From contig NZ_LOHG01000003.1 of NCBI RefSeq assembly GCF_022790535.1, forward strand, positions 367,747 through 431,746: DNA of 64,000 nt, read 5' to 3'. The stretch comes from Pseudomonas maioricensis. Lineage in GTDB: Bacteria; Pseudomonadota; Gammaproteobacteria; Pseudomonadales; Pseudomonadaceae. How positions within the stretch are numbered: the stretch's first letter is position 1; each line of letters opens with the position of its first letter. The notes beneath the pieces were generated by a model that did no database searches, was not told where the DNA came from, and saw only the letters and a program-made list of their open reading frames with translations. Both the position numbers and the translations under genes were made by a program. Shown here piece by piece: positions 1 through 9,235 of this stretch.

Positions 1-253
1 AGAAAGCACATTTCAATTCAGTGATTTGCATTTTGCTTGATCGAAGTGAGCGATCTCGCCTGAACCTCTGCAATCCCCACCAAATCCTGACGTCAGCATT
101 ACGACTGCTTCCACCTGCCAAATAGTTTTTTATGGCTGTGTGCTGCCCCGTGTTGAACCTATATTCCAGCAACCTTGGGTAGAAGCCTTCGCGCCACGCA
201 TGTCGATCGCTCCGTAGTTTCCCTGACTTGATCCCCTGACAGGTTATGAAGCT

Positions 254-1771
254 ATGGCGACAGCTAACATTGCAAGCGCGAGAGCATGGTCCTGGCTGAC
301 CGACCAACAGTTGACGGCACTGCTGCTACTGCCCGTGGCACTGCTCACGCTGATCATCATGATCAACAACCACGGCATGTTTATTTACACGCTGGATGAC
401 CCTTACATCCACATCGCTCTGGCCAAGCAGATATTCAGCGGTCATTACGGCATTAATGCCTCAGAGTTTTCGGCGCCTTCCTCCAGCATCTTATGGCCGT
501 TCATCCTTGCCCCGTTTGCGATGTTCGGCGACGCGATGGCCTATGCGCCGTTCGCATTGAACCTGATCTTCGCGTATCTGACGCTTTCACTGTTCAGCAA
601 AGTGCTGGTAGACATCAGTCCGCTCAGCAAGCTGATTATCCTGGGCGGTTTCTGCTTCGCGACCAACTTCTACGGGCTGATTTTTACCGGGATGGAGCAC
701 TCGCTGCAGATCTACCTCGTGAGCCTGATTGCATGCGGCGTGTTGAACAAAGAGTTCGGAGCCAGCGCTGTTACCCCCAAAGCGGTTTACCTGGCGTTGA
801 TCCTGCTGCCATTGACCCGTTATGAAGGGCTCGCGGTATCGATTCCAGTACTGGCGTATCTGTTTTGTCTAGGCGAGCGCCGGACAGCGGTGGTCAGCAC
901 GGCGATCATGCTGGCTCTGGTGATCGGGTTTTCACTGTTTCTCAATCATCTTGGCCTTGGCTACATTCCCTCCTCCGTGATTGCCAAGACCAATATGGCC
1001 GGCCTGCCTGCGCTGATTTTCAACATCATCAGCCAGAGCGACAAATATGGCTGGGTCATCCTCGCCCAGCTGTTTATCTGCGTGCTGTACTTCGACAGAA
1101 AGCCGCTGATTCTGATGCTGATCAGCGTGACAGTGCTGCACACGATGTTCGGTCGATGGGGCTGGTTCGGGCGCTACGAAGTGTATTGGCTGGTCTTCGT
1201 CGGGGTGTTCGTATTGCACGCTTGCCGCTCGTGCATGCGCGAACGCCACATGGCAGCACTGTTCGCCATGCTACCGGTAGCTTTTGCGACGCTGGTCAAC
1301 TCCACGCTAAGCGTGCCGCTGGCCTCTGCCGCCATCTACAACCAGCAATATTCCACCTCAATGATCGTCCATGACCTGCATGAGCCGGTTGCTGTAAACG
1401 ACCTAGGACTAGTGGCGCTGCACGGCGATCAGTACATTCTCGATCTGTGGGGGCTGGGCAGCATCCAGGCACTGAACTACCGCAAGACTGAAACCGGCGT
1501 GGACTGGATGACCGCGTTGATGAAAGAAAAAGGCGTTCATTACGCGTTTGTCTACGCAGAATGGTTTCCCGAAATCCCCAAGAACTGGATTGAAGTGGCG
1601 GAAATGAGGCTGACCATTCCCAAATCCTCCACGGCTTCGAAAAGCGTTTTCTATTACGCGACGGATGACGAATCAGCCAAAAAGCTCAAGACGGTCATGG
1701 AGCGGTTTCGCGACCAGACGCCCAATGGCAAATTCACCCTGAATTTTCCAGTGGTTGCGGCGGTGCGCTGA
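254..1771 (+). CDS. Predicted GT-C fold membrane glycosyltransferase
   Basis: 505-residue polytopic membrane protein. A hydrophobic helix (about residues 20-38) is followed by an extracytoplasmic loop with an acidic DDPYIH motif, then roughly ten further hydrophobic segments to about residue 350 and a soluble C-terminal part of about 150 residues. An acidic DD/DE motif in the first outer loop is the hallmark of GT-C enzymes (dolichyl- or undecaprenyl-phosphate-sugar dependent transferases), so a lipid-linked sugar donor used on the periplasmic face is the best guess. Acceptor and sugar are unknown. No other glycan gene lies beside it, and it is separated from pncB by 380 bases and a REP, so it is probably monocistronic. 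The ATG at 254 is preceded only by a modest AGG. Family assignment is by motif and topology only. Confidence 0.7.
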   Translation: MATANIASARAWSWLTDQQLTALLLLPVALLTLIIMINNHGMFIYTLDDPYIHIALAKQIFSGHYGINASEFSAPSSSILWPFILAPFAMFGDAMAYAPFALNLIFAYLTLSLFSKVLVDISPLSKLIILGGFCFATNFYGLIFTGMEHSLQIYLVSLIACGVLNKEFGASAVTPKAVYLALILLPLTRYEGLAVSIPVLAYLFCLGERRTAVVSTAIMLALVIGFSLFLNHLGLGYIPSSVIAKTNMAGLPALIFNIISQSDKYGWVILAQLFICVLYFDRKPLILMLISVTVLHTMFGRWGWFGRYEVYWLVFVGVFVLHACRSCMRERHMAALFAMLPVAFATLVNSTLSVPLASAAIYNQQYSTSMIVHDLHEPVAVNDLGLVALHGDQYILDLWGLGSIQALNYRKTETGVDWMTALMKEKGVHYAFVYAEWFPEIPKNWIEVAEMRLTIPKSSTASKSVFYYATDDESAKKLKTVMERFRDQTPNGKFTLNFPVVAAVR

Positions 1772-1831
1772 GATACGGTACCCATGAGTTGTAGAAACTG
1801 CCCCAGTGTTGTCCCGAGGCGAACATAGGAA

Positions 1832-1905
1832 CTGTAGGAGCTGTCGAAGGCTGCGATCGCGGTGTGTCAGGATAAATGCTTCGCAGCCTTCGGCAGCTCC
1901 TACAG
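1832..1905. repeat. REP inverted pair (GCCGAAGGC arm type)
   Basis: Inverted pair of Pseudomonas REP units: CTGTAGGAGCTGTCGAAGG and its near-perfect reverse complement about 35 bases on. It lies in the 383-base gap before pncB. The rest of that gap shows no gene and no clear promoter. Confidence 0.85.
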
Positions 1906-2154
1906 GTTTTCGTTTTTCTGCAGCCGTTGACGGTGTTCACGACGGCGACGTTGCGATTTGGATGAATCGACGTCCCTCAGCCTTGAGCCGCCAACTCCCC
2001 CCACCAAAGAAAACTGCCCCTATCCCGCCTCGGCTGGCATTATGTCGGTCATAAAGCTCAATGGACGCTCGATGGCTCTGCCCCGGGACGCCCGTGACTA
2101 TCTGATTCATTTCGTTTGGCCGCGTCTGGCGGCCGGTCCTGCTGGAGCGACCCA

Positions 2155-3354
2155 ATGAGCGAGAGCGCTTTCTCCAATCGCATCGTGCAAAACCTGCTCG
2201 ACACCGATCTGTACAAATTGAGCATGATGCAGGCGGTGTTGCATAACTACCCCAACGTCGACGTTGAGTGGGAGTTTCGCTGCCGCAACGGTGAGGACCT
2301 GCGTCCCTATCTCAGTGAAATCCAGCACCAGATCAAGCAGCTCTGTGATTTGTCACTGAGCGCCCAAGAGCTGAGCTTTCTGGAGCGCATCAACTTCATG
2401 AAGCCGGACTTCCTGCGGTTTCTCGGACTGTTCCGCTTCAACACGCGATACGTCAAAACCACGATCGAAGATGATCAACTGTGCATTCGCCTACAGGGTC
2501 CATGGCTGCATGTGATCCTGTTTGAAGTCCCGGTGCTCGCGATTGTCAGTGAAGTGCGCAACCGCCATCGTCATCCTGAAATTCTACTCAGCCAGGCGCG
2601 CGATCAGTTGCATCGCAAGTTCGACTGGCTGGCCGCCAATGCACAGGCGGACGAACTGGCAGAGCTCAAAGTCGCAGACTTCGGCACCCGTCGACGCTTC
2701 TCTTACCGTGTTCAGGAGGACGTCGTTGATGTCCTCAAGCGTGACTTCCCTGGGCAGTTCGTCGGCACCAGCAATGTGCAACTGGCCCGCAAGTTTGACC
2801 TGAAACCGCTAGGTACCATGGCCCATGAGTGGATCATGGCCCATCAGCAACTCGGTCCACGCCTGATCGACAGCCAAAGCGCCGCCCTTGATTGCTGGGT
2901 CCATGAATACCGGGGATTGCTGGGGATTGCGCTGACAGACTGCATTACCACCGATGCTTTCCTCAGGGACTTCGATCTGTATTTCGCCAAACTTTTCGAT
3001 GGCCTGCGCCATGACTCCGGTGATCCGGTGAAGTGGGCCGAAAAATGCATCTCGCACTATCAGAAGCTTGGTATTGATCCGATGAGCAAGACGCTGGTGT
3101 TTTCCGATGGCCTGACATTGCCCAAGGCGCTGGAAATATTTCGCGCATTGCGCGGTCGCATCAATGTCAGCTTTGGGATTGGCACTAACCTCACCGCAGA
3201 CATACCGGGCGTTGAACCCATGAGTATCGTCCTGAAGATGACCGCCTGCGCCGGGCAACCGGTGGCCAAAATCTCCGACGAGCCTGGCAAGACGCAATGC
3301 AAGGACCCCAATTTTGTCTCGTACCTGCGACATGTGTTCAAAGTGGCGGATTAA
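2155..3354 (+). CDS. pncB: Nicotinate phosphoribosyltransferase
   Basis: 399 residues, the usual length of bacterial PncB. The enzyme joins nicotinate and PRPP to nicotinate mononucleotide with ATP hydrolysis, the entry step of the Preiss-Handler NAD salvage route in the cytosol. Visible signatures are the N-terminal [13 protein letters not shown] segment, the GTSNVQLA and GTMAHEW segments near residues 203-226 (the latter holds the conserved histidine phosphorylated in this family) and the glycine-rich SFGIGTNL phosphate-binding region. The ATG at 2155 gives the family N-terminus MSESAFSNR; the frame stays open to a TTG at 2116 but that extension is not expected. nadE follows 46 bases later, so the two probably form an operon covering both ends of the pathway. 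Confidence 0.97.
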   Translation: MSESAFSNRIVQNLLDTDLYKLSMMQAVLHNYPNVDVEWEFRCRNGEDLRPYLSEIQHQIKQLCDLSLSAQELSFLERINFMKPDFLRFLGLFRFNTRYVKTTIEDDQLCIRLQGPWLHVILFEVPVLAIVSEVRNRHRHPEILLSQARDQLHRKFDWLAANAQADELAELKVADFGTRRRFSYRVQEDVVDVLKRDFPGQFVGTSNVQLARKFDLKPLGTMAHEWIMAHQQLGPRLIDSQSAALDCWVHEYRGLLGIALTDCITTDAFLRDFDLYFAKLFDGLRHDSGDPVKWAEKCISHYQKLGIDPMSKTLVFSDGLTLPKALEIFRALRGRINVSFGIGTNLTADIPGVEPMSIVLKMTACAGQPVAKISDEPGKTQCKDPNFVSYLRHVFKVAD

Positions 3355-3400
3355 TCCGCAAACAGAATCCGTCGCCACCATCCTTAACAAGGAGTGAATC

Positions 3401-4228
3401 ATGCAAGCCGTACAGCTCCAGATCGCTGAGCAGCTCAAGGTGCAACCACCTTTCGCCGACGAAAACGCACTTCAGGCCGAGGTCGCCCGGCGTATCGTTT
3501 TCATTCAGGACTGCCTGACCAACGCCCGCCTCAAGACGCTGGTGTTGGGCATCAGCGGCGGAGTGGATTCATTGACGGCAGGCTTGCTTGCCCAGCGCGC
3601 CGTTGAAGAGCTGCGCAGCAGCACCGGCGATGACAGTTACCGATTCATTGCCGTGCGTCTGCCTTACCTCGTGCAACATGACGAGCATGAAGCTCAGGCT
3701 TCGGTGGACTTCATCAACCCGGACATTCGCCACACGGTCAACATCGGCGGCGCGGTCAAGGCGATGGCAAGCGAGATCAAGGCGTTCGAGGGTCAACATG
3801 CAAACGCCGTGGACTTCGTACTGGGCAACACCAAAGCGCGCATGCGCATGGTTGCGCAGTACACCATCGCTGGCGCACATCAAGGCCTGGTGATTGGTAC
3901 CGACCATGCAGCAGAAGCAGTGATGGGTTTCTTCACCAAATTCGGTGACGGTGCCTGCGACCTCGCGCCGCTGAGCGGGCTCGTCAAGAATCAGGTTCGG
4001 GCCATTGCCAGGCACTTCGGTGCGCCGGAATCGCTGGTCGAGAAGGTGCCGACTGCGGACCTGGAAGACTTGATGCCCGGTAAACCGGACGAAGCGTCAC
4101 ATGGCGTGACCTACGCCGAAATCGACGCCTTCCTGCATGGCGAGCCAGTCCGAGAGGAAGCGTTCAAGATCATCTGTGACACCTACGCCAAGACCCAGCA
4201 CAAGCGGGAATTGCCGTACGCACCTTGA
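3401..4228 (+). CDS. nadE: NH3-dependent NAD synthetase
   Basis: 275 residues, typical of the short ammonia-dependent NAD synthetases that lack the glutaminase domain. It adenylates nicotinate adenine dinucleotide and amidates it to NAD. The P-loop SGGVDS of the PP-loop ATP pyrophosphatase family is at residues 52-57, and the NaAD/ammonia-site signature [19 protein letters not shown] is present. An AAGGAG ribosome binding site lies just before the ATG. It is downstream of pncB in the same direction, so the pair makes and finishes NAD from nicotinate. Confidence 0.97.
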   Translation: MQAVQLQIAEQLKVQPPFADENALQAEVARRIVFIQDCLTNARLKTLVLGISGGVDSLTAGLLAQRAVEELRSSTGDDSYRFIAVRLPYLVQHDEHEAQASVDFINPDIRHTVNIGGAVKAMASEIKAFEGQHANAVDFVLGNTKARMRMVAQYTIAGAHQGLVIGTDHAAEAVMGFFTKFGDGACDLAPLSGLVKNQVRAIARHFGAPESLVEKVPTADLEDLMPGKPDEASHGVTYAEIDAFLHGEPVREEAFKIICDTYAKTQHKRELPYAP

Positions 4229-4242
4229 TGTAGGTTAGGTCC

Positions 4243-4311
4243 CTGTAGGAGTGAACTTGTTCGCGAAGCATTTCACCTGACACGCCGCCTCGCCAACAAG
4301 TTAGCTCTCAT
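4243..4311. repeat. Degenerate hybrid REP pair
   Basis: The left half reads GTAGGAGTGAACTTGTTCGCG; the right half (CGCCAACAAGTTAGCTC) belongs to the related GTTGGCG arm type and lacks the terminal CCTAC. The two halves therefore come from different REP subfamilies, or one has decayed. Confidence 0.6.
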
Positions 4312-4351
4312 CAAACAACAACAGGCAATCTACTGGATTGAAATGCATTTT

Positions 4352-4425
4352 CTGTAGGAGCTGCCGAAGGCTGCGAAGCGTTTCTTCTGATACAACGCGA
4401 TCGCAGCCTTCGGCAGCTCCTACAG
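4352..4425. repeat. REP inverted pair (GCCGAAGGC arm type)
   Basis: CTGTAGGAGCTGCCGAAGG at 4352 and its exact complement ending at 4425. It lies between the convergent nadE and azurin genes, where it could also stop transcription. Confidence 0.9.
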
Positions 4426-4484
4426 ATCCCATGTTTGCCGCGAGACAGCGCGGTGCCATGGACACCGGGGTGCGAAGGTAACGC

Positions 4485-4931
4485 TTATTTCAGCGTCACG
4501 GTGCCTTTCATCATGCTGATGTGGCCAGGGAACGAGCAGAAGAAACCGTATTTTTCAGCCGGGTCCAGCTTGGAAACGTCGAACTTCACCGAATCCGTTT
4601 CACCAGCACCGATGATTTTGGTGTGGGCGATGATGCGTGCGTCGCCCTCCTTCAGGTAATCCTTGTCGATACCAGCGCCCAAGCCATCAGTAGCGATAGG
4701 CTGCATGTCCGACTCTTTGCTCAGCACCCAGTTATGGCCCATGACATTCTTTGGCAGGCTACCGGAATGGGTAAGGTTTACCGTGAACGTCTTGCAGCTT
4801 TTATCTATTTCAACGGCCTTGGTGTTGAAGGACATTTGATCAGTTGAATCAACGTCTACACTGCACTCTGCCGCCAGCAACTGCCCGCTGGCCAATGTCA
4901 GCAGGGATACAGCAACAAGCTTGCGAATCAT
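4485..4931 (-). CDS. azu: Azurin (type 1 blue copper protein)
   Basis: 148-residue precursor with a 20-residue signal peptide ending LLAA before AECSVD, leaving a 128-residue mature protein, exactly azurin length. The copper ligands are present in mature numbering: Gly45 and His46 (GHNW), Cys112, His117 and Met121 (in [10 protein letters not shown]), with Cys3 and Cys26 for the disulphide. It is a periplasmic one-electron carrier linked to cytochromes, denitrification and redox stress. The start is set by the signal peptide and a GGAGA site before the ATG at 4931; the upstream extension of the frame has no such features. A possible Anr box lies 69 bases upstream. Confidence 0.97.
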   Translation of the reverse strand: MIRKLVAVSLLTLASGQLLAAECSVDVDSTDQMSFNTKAVEIDKSCKTFTVNLTHSGSLPKNVMGHNWVLSKESDMQPIATDGLGAGIDKDYLKEGDARIIAHTKIIGAGETDSVKFDVSKLDPAEKYGFFCSFPGHISMMKGTVTLK

Positions 4932-4999
4932 GGGGAATCTCCAAGGCTGGGTATTTTGTTTATTCCGGCAAAGACTGCCTGATATAACGCCAGGTTCCA

Positions 5000-5013
5000 A
5001 TGACCTGCGTCAA
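5000..5013 (-). promoter_or_regulatory. Possible Anr/FNR box of azurin
   Basis: On the minus strand this reads TTGACGCAGGTCAT, 8 of 10 fixed positions of the TTGAT-N4-ATCAA Anr/FNR consensus. Azurin is Anr-controlled in P. aeruginosa (established). No clear -10 at the ideal distance was found, so this is only a candidate. Confidence 0.35.
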
Positions 5014-5118
5014 CAAGGCTCAGTGGCAGTTAGCTATCGAGGCCATCGAGACAATCAACGGGCAGTCTGTCATCCAACCGCGCAAGATGCCTCATCGCCA
5101 TATTTCAGGAAGACCATC

Positions 5119-5208
5119 ATGCAGCTCAACAGCTTTTTCCGTAGCTTGCTCGCGGCTTATGCCTGTGGTGCCACCGGCAGCAGTGCTGAAGAATCAAATC
5201 AGGTTTAG
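5119..5208 (+). CDS. Possible 29-residue protein or gene remnant
   Basis: A very short frame beginning MQLNSFFRSLLAAYACG, which resembles the start of a signal peptide or lipoprotein, and ending in TAG at 5206-5208. A good AGGAAG ribosome binding site lies six bases before the ATG. It sits in the 406-base gap between azurin and the next small gene. It may be a real small protein or the surviving front end of a decayed exported protein. No family recognised. Confidence 0.3.
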   Translation: MQLNSFFRSLLAAYACGATGSSAEESNQV

Positions 5209-5337
5209 TGACGACTTAATTGACGAAAAGCGGGGCTTGGGAATTAGGGCTTTGGACCGGAGGACATACAACGCCGTGTGCCCGACGCCGTTCTCAGGCA
5301 GAATGGCGCCATTAACCGCCTAAACAGAGGATCGCCC

Positions 5338-5532
5338 ATGGCTAAACCTAACTATTCCTTCGCAAAGCGTCAGCGAGATCTGGCTAAAGAGCAGAAGAAA
5401 GAGGAAAAGCTTCAGCGCAAAAATGCTGCCTTGGCCGAAACCACAGCCGAAAGCGACGCCGAGACAACTGAAGCTACCGACGAAGCTGCGCCTGTAGAGC
5501 AAACCACTACTGACGACAAGCCAGCTAGCTGA
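5338..5532 (+). CDS. Small highly charged hypothetical protein (64 aa)
   Basis: 64 residues. The N-terminal half is lysine/arginine-rich (MAKPNYSFAKRQRDLAKEQK, then EEKLQRKN) and probably one helix. The C-terminal half is acidic, rich in Thr, Glu, Asp and Ala, and looks disordered. The ATG at 5338 fits best: an AGAGGA site precedes it and the upstream extension is uncharged and unlike the rest. I recall similar short proteins in other Pseudomonas genomes, but no function. The strong charge split suggests binding to a nucleic acid or ribosome, which is inference only. Confidence 0.7.
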   Translation: MAKPNYSFAKRQRDLAKEQKKEEKLQRKNAALAETTAESDAETTEATDEAAPVEQTTTDDKPAS

Positions 5533-5542
5533 AATGCTTTTT

Positions 5543-5613
5543 CTGTAGGAGCTAACTTGTTGGCGAGGCGGCGTGTCAGTCCCACCGCTTCGCCAACCAG
5601 TTGGCTCCTACAG
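5543..5613. repeat. REP inverted pair (AACTTGTTGGCG arm type)
   Basis: CTGTAGGAGCTAACTTGTTG and its complement ending CTCCTACAG at 5613. It lies between the convergent 64-residue gene and the transglutaminase gene and could serve as a two-way terminator. Confidence 0.85.
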
Positions 5614-5635
5614 GTGGACGGCAGCAACCTACACC

Positions 5636-6529
5636 TCACCCCTCAACCGGCATCACCGTCACCCGCACTTCCGGGTCGTGATTACCACCGCCCAGAATCA
5701 CCCCGCGCAACGGCGAGACGTCTGAAAAATCCCGCCCCCAGGCCAGGCTGATGTGCTCCAGCGCAGGCTGCACATTGTTGGTGGGGTCAAAATCTACCCA
5801 GCCCAGCACCGGACAAAACACCGAAACCCAGGCATGGGAAGCATCTGCGCCAATCAGCCGCGGCTGCCCCGGTGGTGGCTGGGTCAGTAAATAACCACTG
5901 ATATAGCGCGCCGACAAACCGCGTGAGCGCAAGCAGGCCAGCATCAGGTGAGCAAAATCCTGACAGACACCACGTCGGGATTCCAGCACTTCCACCAGCG
6001 GTGTCGCCACTTGCGTAGCTTCGCCGTCGAAGGTGAATTCAGTGAAGATTTTCTCCATCAATGCCTGCACGCATAACATCAGCGGCTGGCTTGGTACGAA
6101 ACAATCCGCCGAAAACTCGATGAAAGACTGCTTCAAATGCACATAAGGCGACTCGAAACGATAGCGACAAGCTTCGAGGATATCCGCAGACATCGGCCTG
6201 GCGTTGTACGTCATGATGCTGCGAGTCATTTCCCAGGCGGGCGAATGATCGAAGTTAAGGGGCGCACGCTCCAGAACTTCCACCCGCAGACGCGCACTCA
6301 CCTGCAGCTCATCGTGAGGCCGCTCGAACGCCAAGCGCGTCAGCGGGTTGCCGAAGACATCGAATTCATCACGGCGAATAGTCGGAATCGGGCTGACCAG
6401 TAACTGCTGCTCGGAACAGCGCTGCCACGGATTAGCCCTTGGCCACAGGTGCGCCAACTGCTGCGCCAGAGAAACCGGGCTGTCGTATTTGTAATGCGTG
6501 TCATGAAAAATCTGGTAATGGGCACTCAT
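5636..6529 (-). CDS. Transglutaminase-family cysteine protein
   Basis: 297 residues, COG1305 type: an N-terminal beta region (the bacterial transglutaminase N domain, beginning YQIFHDTHYKYDSPVSLAQQ) and a transglutaminase-like/papain-fold core. The catalytic triad is visible: Cys189 in RRGVCQDFAH, His232 in ASHAWVS and Asp248 in DFDPTNN. Such proteins cleave or form amide bonds. No signal peptide, so cytosolic. Its ATG overlaps the stop of the ATP-grasp/alpha-E gene by one base (TGATG), so the two are translationally coupled. It is the last gene of the predicted amide-ligation operon. The substrate is unknown. Confidence 0.88.
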   Translation of the reverse strand: MSAHYQIFHDTHYKYDSPVSLAQQLAHLWPRANPWQRCSEQQLLVSPIPTIRRDEFDVFGNPLTRLAFERPHDELQVSARLRVEVLERAPLNFDHSPAWEMTRSIMTYNARPMSADILEACRYRFESPYVHLKQSFIEFSADCFVPSQPLMLCVQALMEKIFTEFTFDGEATQVATPLVEVLESRRGVCQDFAHLMLACLRSRGLSARYISGYLLTQPPPGQPRLIGADASHAWVSVFCPVLGWVDFDPTNNVQPALEHISLAWGRDFSDVSPLRGVILGGGNHDPEVRVTVMPVEG

Positions 6530-9078
6530 CAGACGGACACCGTACGCTGGCTGATATCGTCGACATGGGCAAAGTGACGCAAGGCCAGACGGTCAGAGAC
6601 TTGCCCGGCGGCATCACCAATGCTTTGCAGCATGTCCGCAAGCCCCTCCAGCACTGCCTGAATACTGCTCTCACCAAACAAAGGATTTTCCAGACAACCC
6701 AGGTCGAAACTCGACAGTCGTCGAACCAACGTGCCAAGGCTCGCATCTCGCGGCGCACAAAACTCTTCGTTCAAACGATTCAGAGACTTGGATACCAGTT
6801 TGAGCTGGAACAGCACCGCGTGAGGGTTCTGGTCATCGAGCAGTAACAGGTCAAGCACCGGAATCAGTTGCGGCACGGCCAGGTAACGCGAGCGATAGGT
6901 GATGCTGCTATTACCCAGTTCCAGCAGCCACTCCAGCCCTGCCTGGTCTGACACGGCCGAACTGCGCAAGAATGCCGCGAGGCTGTTGCTGAGGAACTTC
7001 AGACGCTCGATACGCCGACCGATCATCAGAAAGCGCCAGCCTTCGTCACGGGTCATGTCGTCCAGGGCGAAACCGGACAGGGCCGCCAGGGACATCACCA
7101 GTCGATTGAGGAAATCCAGCAGTTGGCCGAAATCCGGATCCTTGCTGTCCAGACTGATGGCTTCACGCTGCAATTCAACCAGCGCCTGCCAGTTCTCCCG
7201 GGAAAGCTTGCCGCGCACCTGAGACGCAGCCCATTGCAAGCGTTGCAGGTTCGCGCGCAGGCTAAACGGCCACTCTTCGCCGAGAAGCCCCGCAAGAAGC
7301 CGCTCAGGCAGCGAACCGCCCTCTTCTTCATCTGGCAGCAGGTTCAGGCGCTCGCCCAGCGCCACGGCGGCCTCAAGAGCCACAGGATCATCGCCGTCCA
7401 CATATCGCGTGAGCATGATGCGCAGCAAGCGCGCGCTGTTATCACAGCGTTCGCAATACCGACCGAACCAGAACAGGTTCTCCACCACGCGGGACGGCAG
7501 GTAAGGATCGCGACGAATCAGATCATGTACACCCAGGGTACGCTGACCTTTCCAGGGTTCGCCGGTTTGCGAGAGCTCGCCCAGCACCCAAGTATCCTTG
7601 CTGGCACCGCCGCGCTGCATCGATACCACCTCGGCATCAGCTTCGGCGGCGACCCGGGTCAGACCTCCGGGCAGAACGCGATAGCCTTCGGAACTGGCCA
7701 CGGCATATACGCGCATGCCAATCGCGCGTGGCTGCAATTGCTCGCCGTCGGCCTGCCAGATTGGCGCATGGGATAGCTGTGCAAGCTCCTGCGCCACGTA
7801 AGCGTAAGGCCTGGCCTGCATACGCAGTGCAAGCGCTTCACGTTGGGCCTTGTTCAAGTCCCGGCCAAATACCGGCGCGAAACTCTGGGATGGAAACGCG
7901 GGCTTGATCAACAACTCCGGCAGCTTCTCCAGCGCCTGAGCGAGAACAGGAGGCTCGCCACACCACCAGGTGGCCACTGATGGCAGGATCAGGTCTTCGC
8001 CGAACAGGTGCTGGGATATTTTCGGCAAAAAGCCCAGCAGGCCCGGCGATTCCAGAACGCCGCTGCCCAAGGCATTTGCGACCAGCACCTTGCCCTGACG
8101 CACAGCCTCCAGCAAACCCGGTACGCCGAGCGCCGAATCAGTACGCAGCTCCAGCGGATCGCAGAAGTCGTCATCCAGACGCCGCATGATCGCGTGCACC
8201 CGGCGCAGGCCACTGAGGGTTTTCAGGTACACCGTTGCGTCGCGAACAGTGAGGTCACCACCTTCGACCAGCGGATAGCCCAACTGGCGCGCCAGATACA
8301 GATGCTCGAAGTAGCTTTCGTTGAAGCGTCCCGGCGTCAGCAAGACGATCAGCGGTGTTTCATTGCTGGCGGGCGCTTGACGGGCAAGGGTTTCCTGCAA
8401 GGCGCGGAAAAACCCGGACAGGTGCTGAACCTGCAGATCCCGGTAGGTTTCGGGAAATGCACGAGACACAATCTGACGGTTTTCCAACGCGTAGCCAGCG
8501 CCCGATGGCGCCTGGGTACGATCGGCTGTCACCCACCAACGCCCATCGGGCGTACGCGCAAGATCGACCGCGTACATATGCAGAAACGCATCTTCCGGAG
8601 GCGCGATGCCCTGGCACGGCCACAGGAAATTGTTGTGGCCGAACACCAGCTCAGCGGGCAAGAGCCCTTTGGAGATCAGGGTTTGCGGACCATACAGGTC
8701 TGCCAGCACGGCATTGAGCAACTTAGCCCGCTGGGCGATGCCCGCAGCCACTTGTTGCCATTCTTCAGCGGGAATCAGATGCGGCAGCAGATCCAGCTCC
8801 CACGGCCGGTCAGCCCCCTTGGGGTCGGCGTAGACGTTATACGTCACGCCATTTTCCTGAATCTGCCTGGCCAGCAGGGCCTGACGCTGGATCAGTTGCG
8901 CGGGAGTACTGCGCTGCAATTGCTCATACATGCGCTGCCAATGGGGGCGAACGGCGCCATCAGCATCAAGCATTTCATGATAGGTACCCGCAAACACAGG
9001 GTAATGGTCAAGCAAGTCGTGCATGGAAGGCTCGGCAGAGACTAAAAATTCAGAGTAGCGTAGTCGGATGTCAGCCAT
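6529..9078 (-). CDS. Circularly permuted ATP-grasp / alpha-E fusion protein
   Basis: 849 residues. Residues about 75-490 match the circularly permuted ATP-grasp family (COG2308), with the characteristic FGHNNFLWPCQG and DRTQAPSGAGYALENR segments. From about residue 525 (RDPYLPSRVVENLFWFGRYC) a wholly helical alpha-E domain (COG2307) runs to the end. In many genomes these are two adjacent genes; here they are one polypeptide. ATP-grasp proteins of this type are predicted carboxylate-amine ligases making peptide-like amide bonds; alpha-E is of unknown role and always travels with them. Neighbours are two transglutaminase proteins, one carrying a DUF2126 amidoligase domain. Product and substrates are unknown. 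Confidence 0.88.
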   Translation of the reverse strand: MADIRLRYSEFLVSAEPSMHDLLDHYPVFAGTYHEMLDADGAVRPHWQRMYEQLQRSTPAQLIQRQALLARQIQENGVTYNVYADPKGADRPWELDLLPHLIPAEEWQQVAAGIAQRAKLLNAVLADLYGPQTLISKGLLPAELVFGHNNFLWPCQGIAPPEDAFLHMYAVDLARTPDGRWWVTADRTQAPSGAGYALENRQIVSRAFPETYRDLQVQHLSGFFRALQETLARQAPASNETPLIVLLTPGRFNESYFEHLYLARQLGYPLVEGGDLTVRDATVYLKTLSGLRRVHAIMRRLDDDFCDPLELRTDSALGVPGLLEAVRQGKVLVANALGSGVLESPGLLGFLPKISQHLFGEDLILPSVATWWCGEPPVLAQALEKLPELLIKPAFPSQSFAPVFGRDLNKAQREALALRMQARPYAYVAQELAQLSHAPIWQADGEQLQPRAIGMRVYAVASSEGYRVLPGGLTRVAAEADAEVVSMQRGGASKDTWVLGELSQTGEPWKGQRTLGVHDLIRRDPYLPSRVVENLFWFGRYCERCDNSARLLRIMLTRYVDGDDPVALEAAVALGERLNLLPDEEEGGSLPERLLAGLLGEEWPFSLRANLQRLQWAASQVRGKLSRENWQALVELQREAISLDSKDPDFGQLLDFLNRLVMSLAALSGFALDDMTRDEGWRFLMIGRRIERLKFLSNSLAAFLRSSAVSDQAGLEWLLELGNSSITYRSRYLAVPQLIPVLDLLLLDDQNPHAVLFQLKLVSKSLNRLNEEFCAPRDASLGTLVRRLSSFDLGCLENPLFGESSIQAVLEGLADMLQSIGDAAGQVSDRLALRHFAHVDDISQRTVSV

Positions 9079-9137
9079 TGGATGGCTGCTCCGGCTGACG
9101 AAACCATTTTTATAAAAACGAATGAATCAAGGTGCCC

Positions 9138-9206
9138 GGTAGGAGCGAACTTGTTCGCGAGACGTCATACCCGATACGCAACCTCGCGAACAAGTTCGCT
9201 CCTACC
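9138..9206. repeat. REP inverted pair (AACTTGTTCGCG arm type)
   Basis: GGTAGGAGCGAACTTGTTCG and its exact complement ending CTCCTACC. It sits in the 157-base gap inside the amidoligase operon, between the DUF2126 gene and the ATP-grasp gene, and may lower or split transcription there. Confidence 0.85.
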
Positions 9207-9235
9207 AGTCCGAGCCGGCTGTGACTGACGCCCTT

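Noticed and set aside
4832..4860. TTGATCAGTTGAATCAA as an Anr box
   Set aside because: Its half-sites are seven bases apart rather than four and it lies inside the azurin coding sequence.
5000..5323. 107-codon plus-strand frame upstream of the 64-residue gene
   Set aside because: No ribosome binding site or family; it overlaps the azurin promoter region and the better-supported 29-codon frame.
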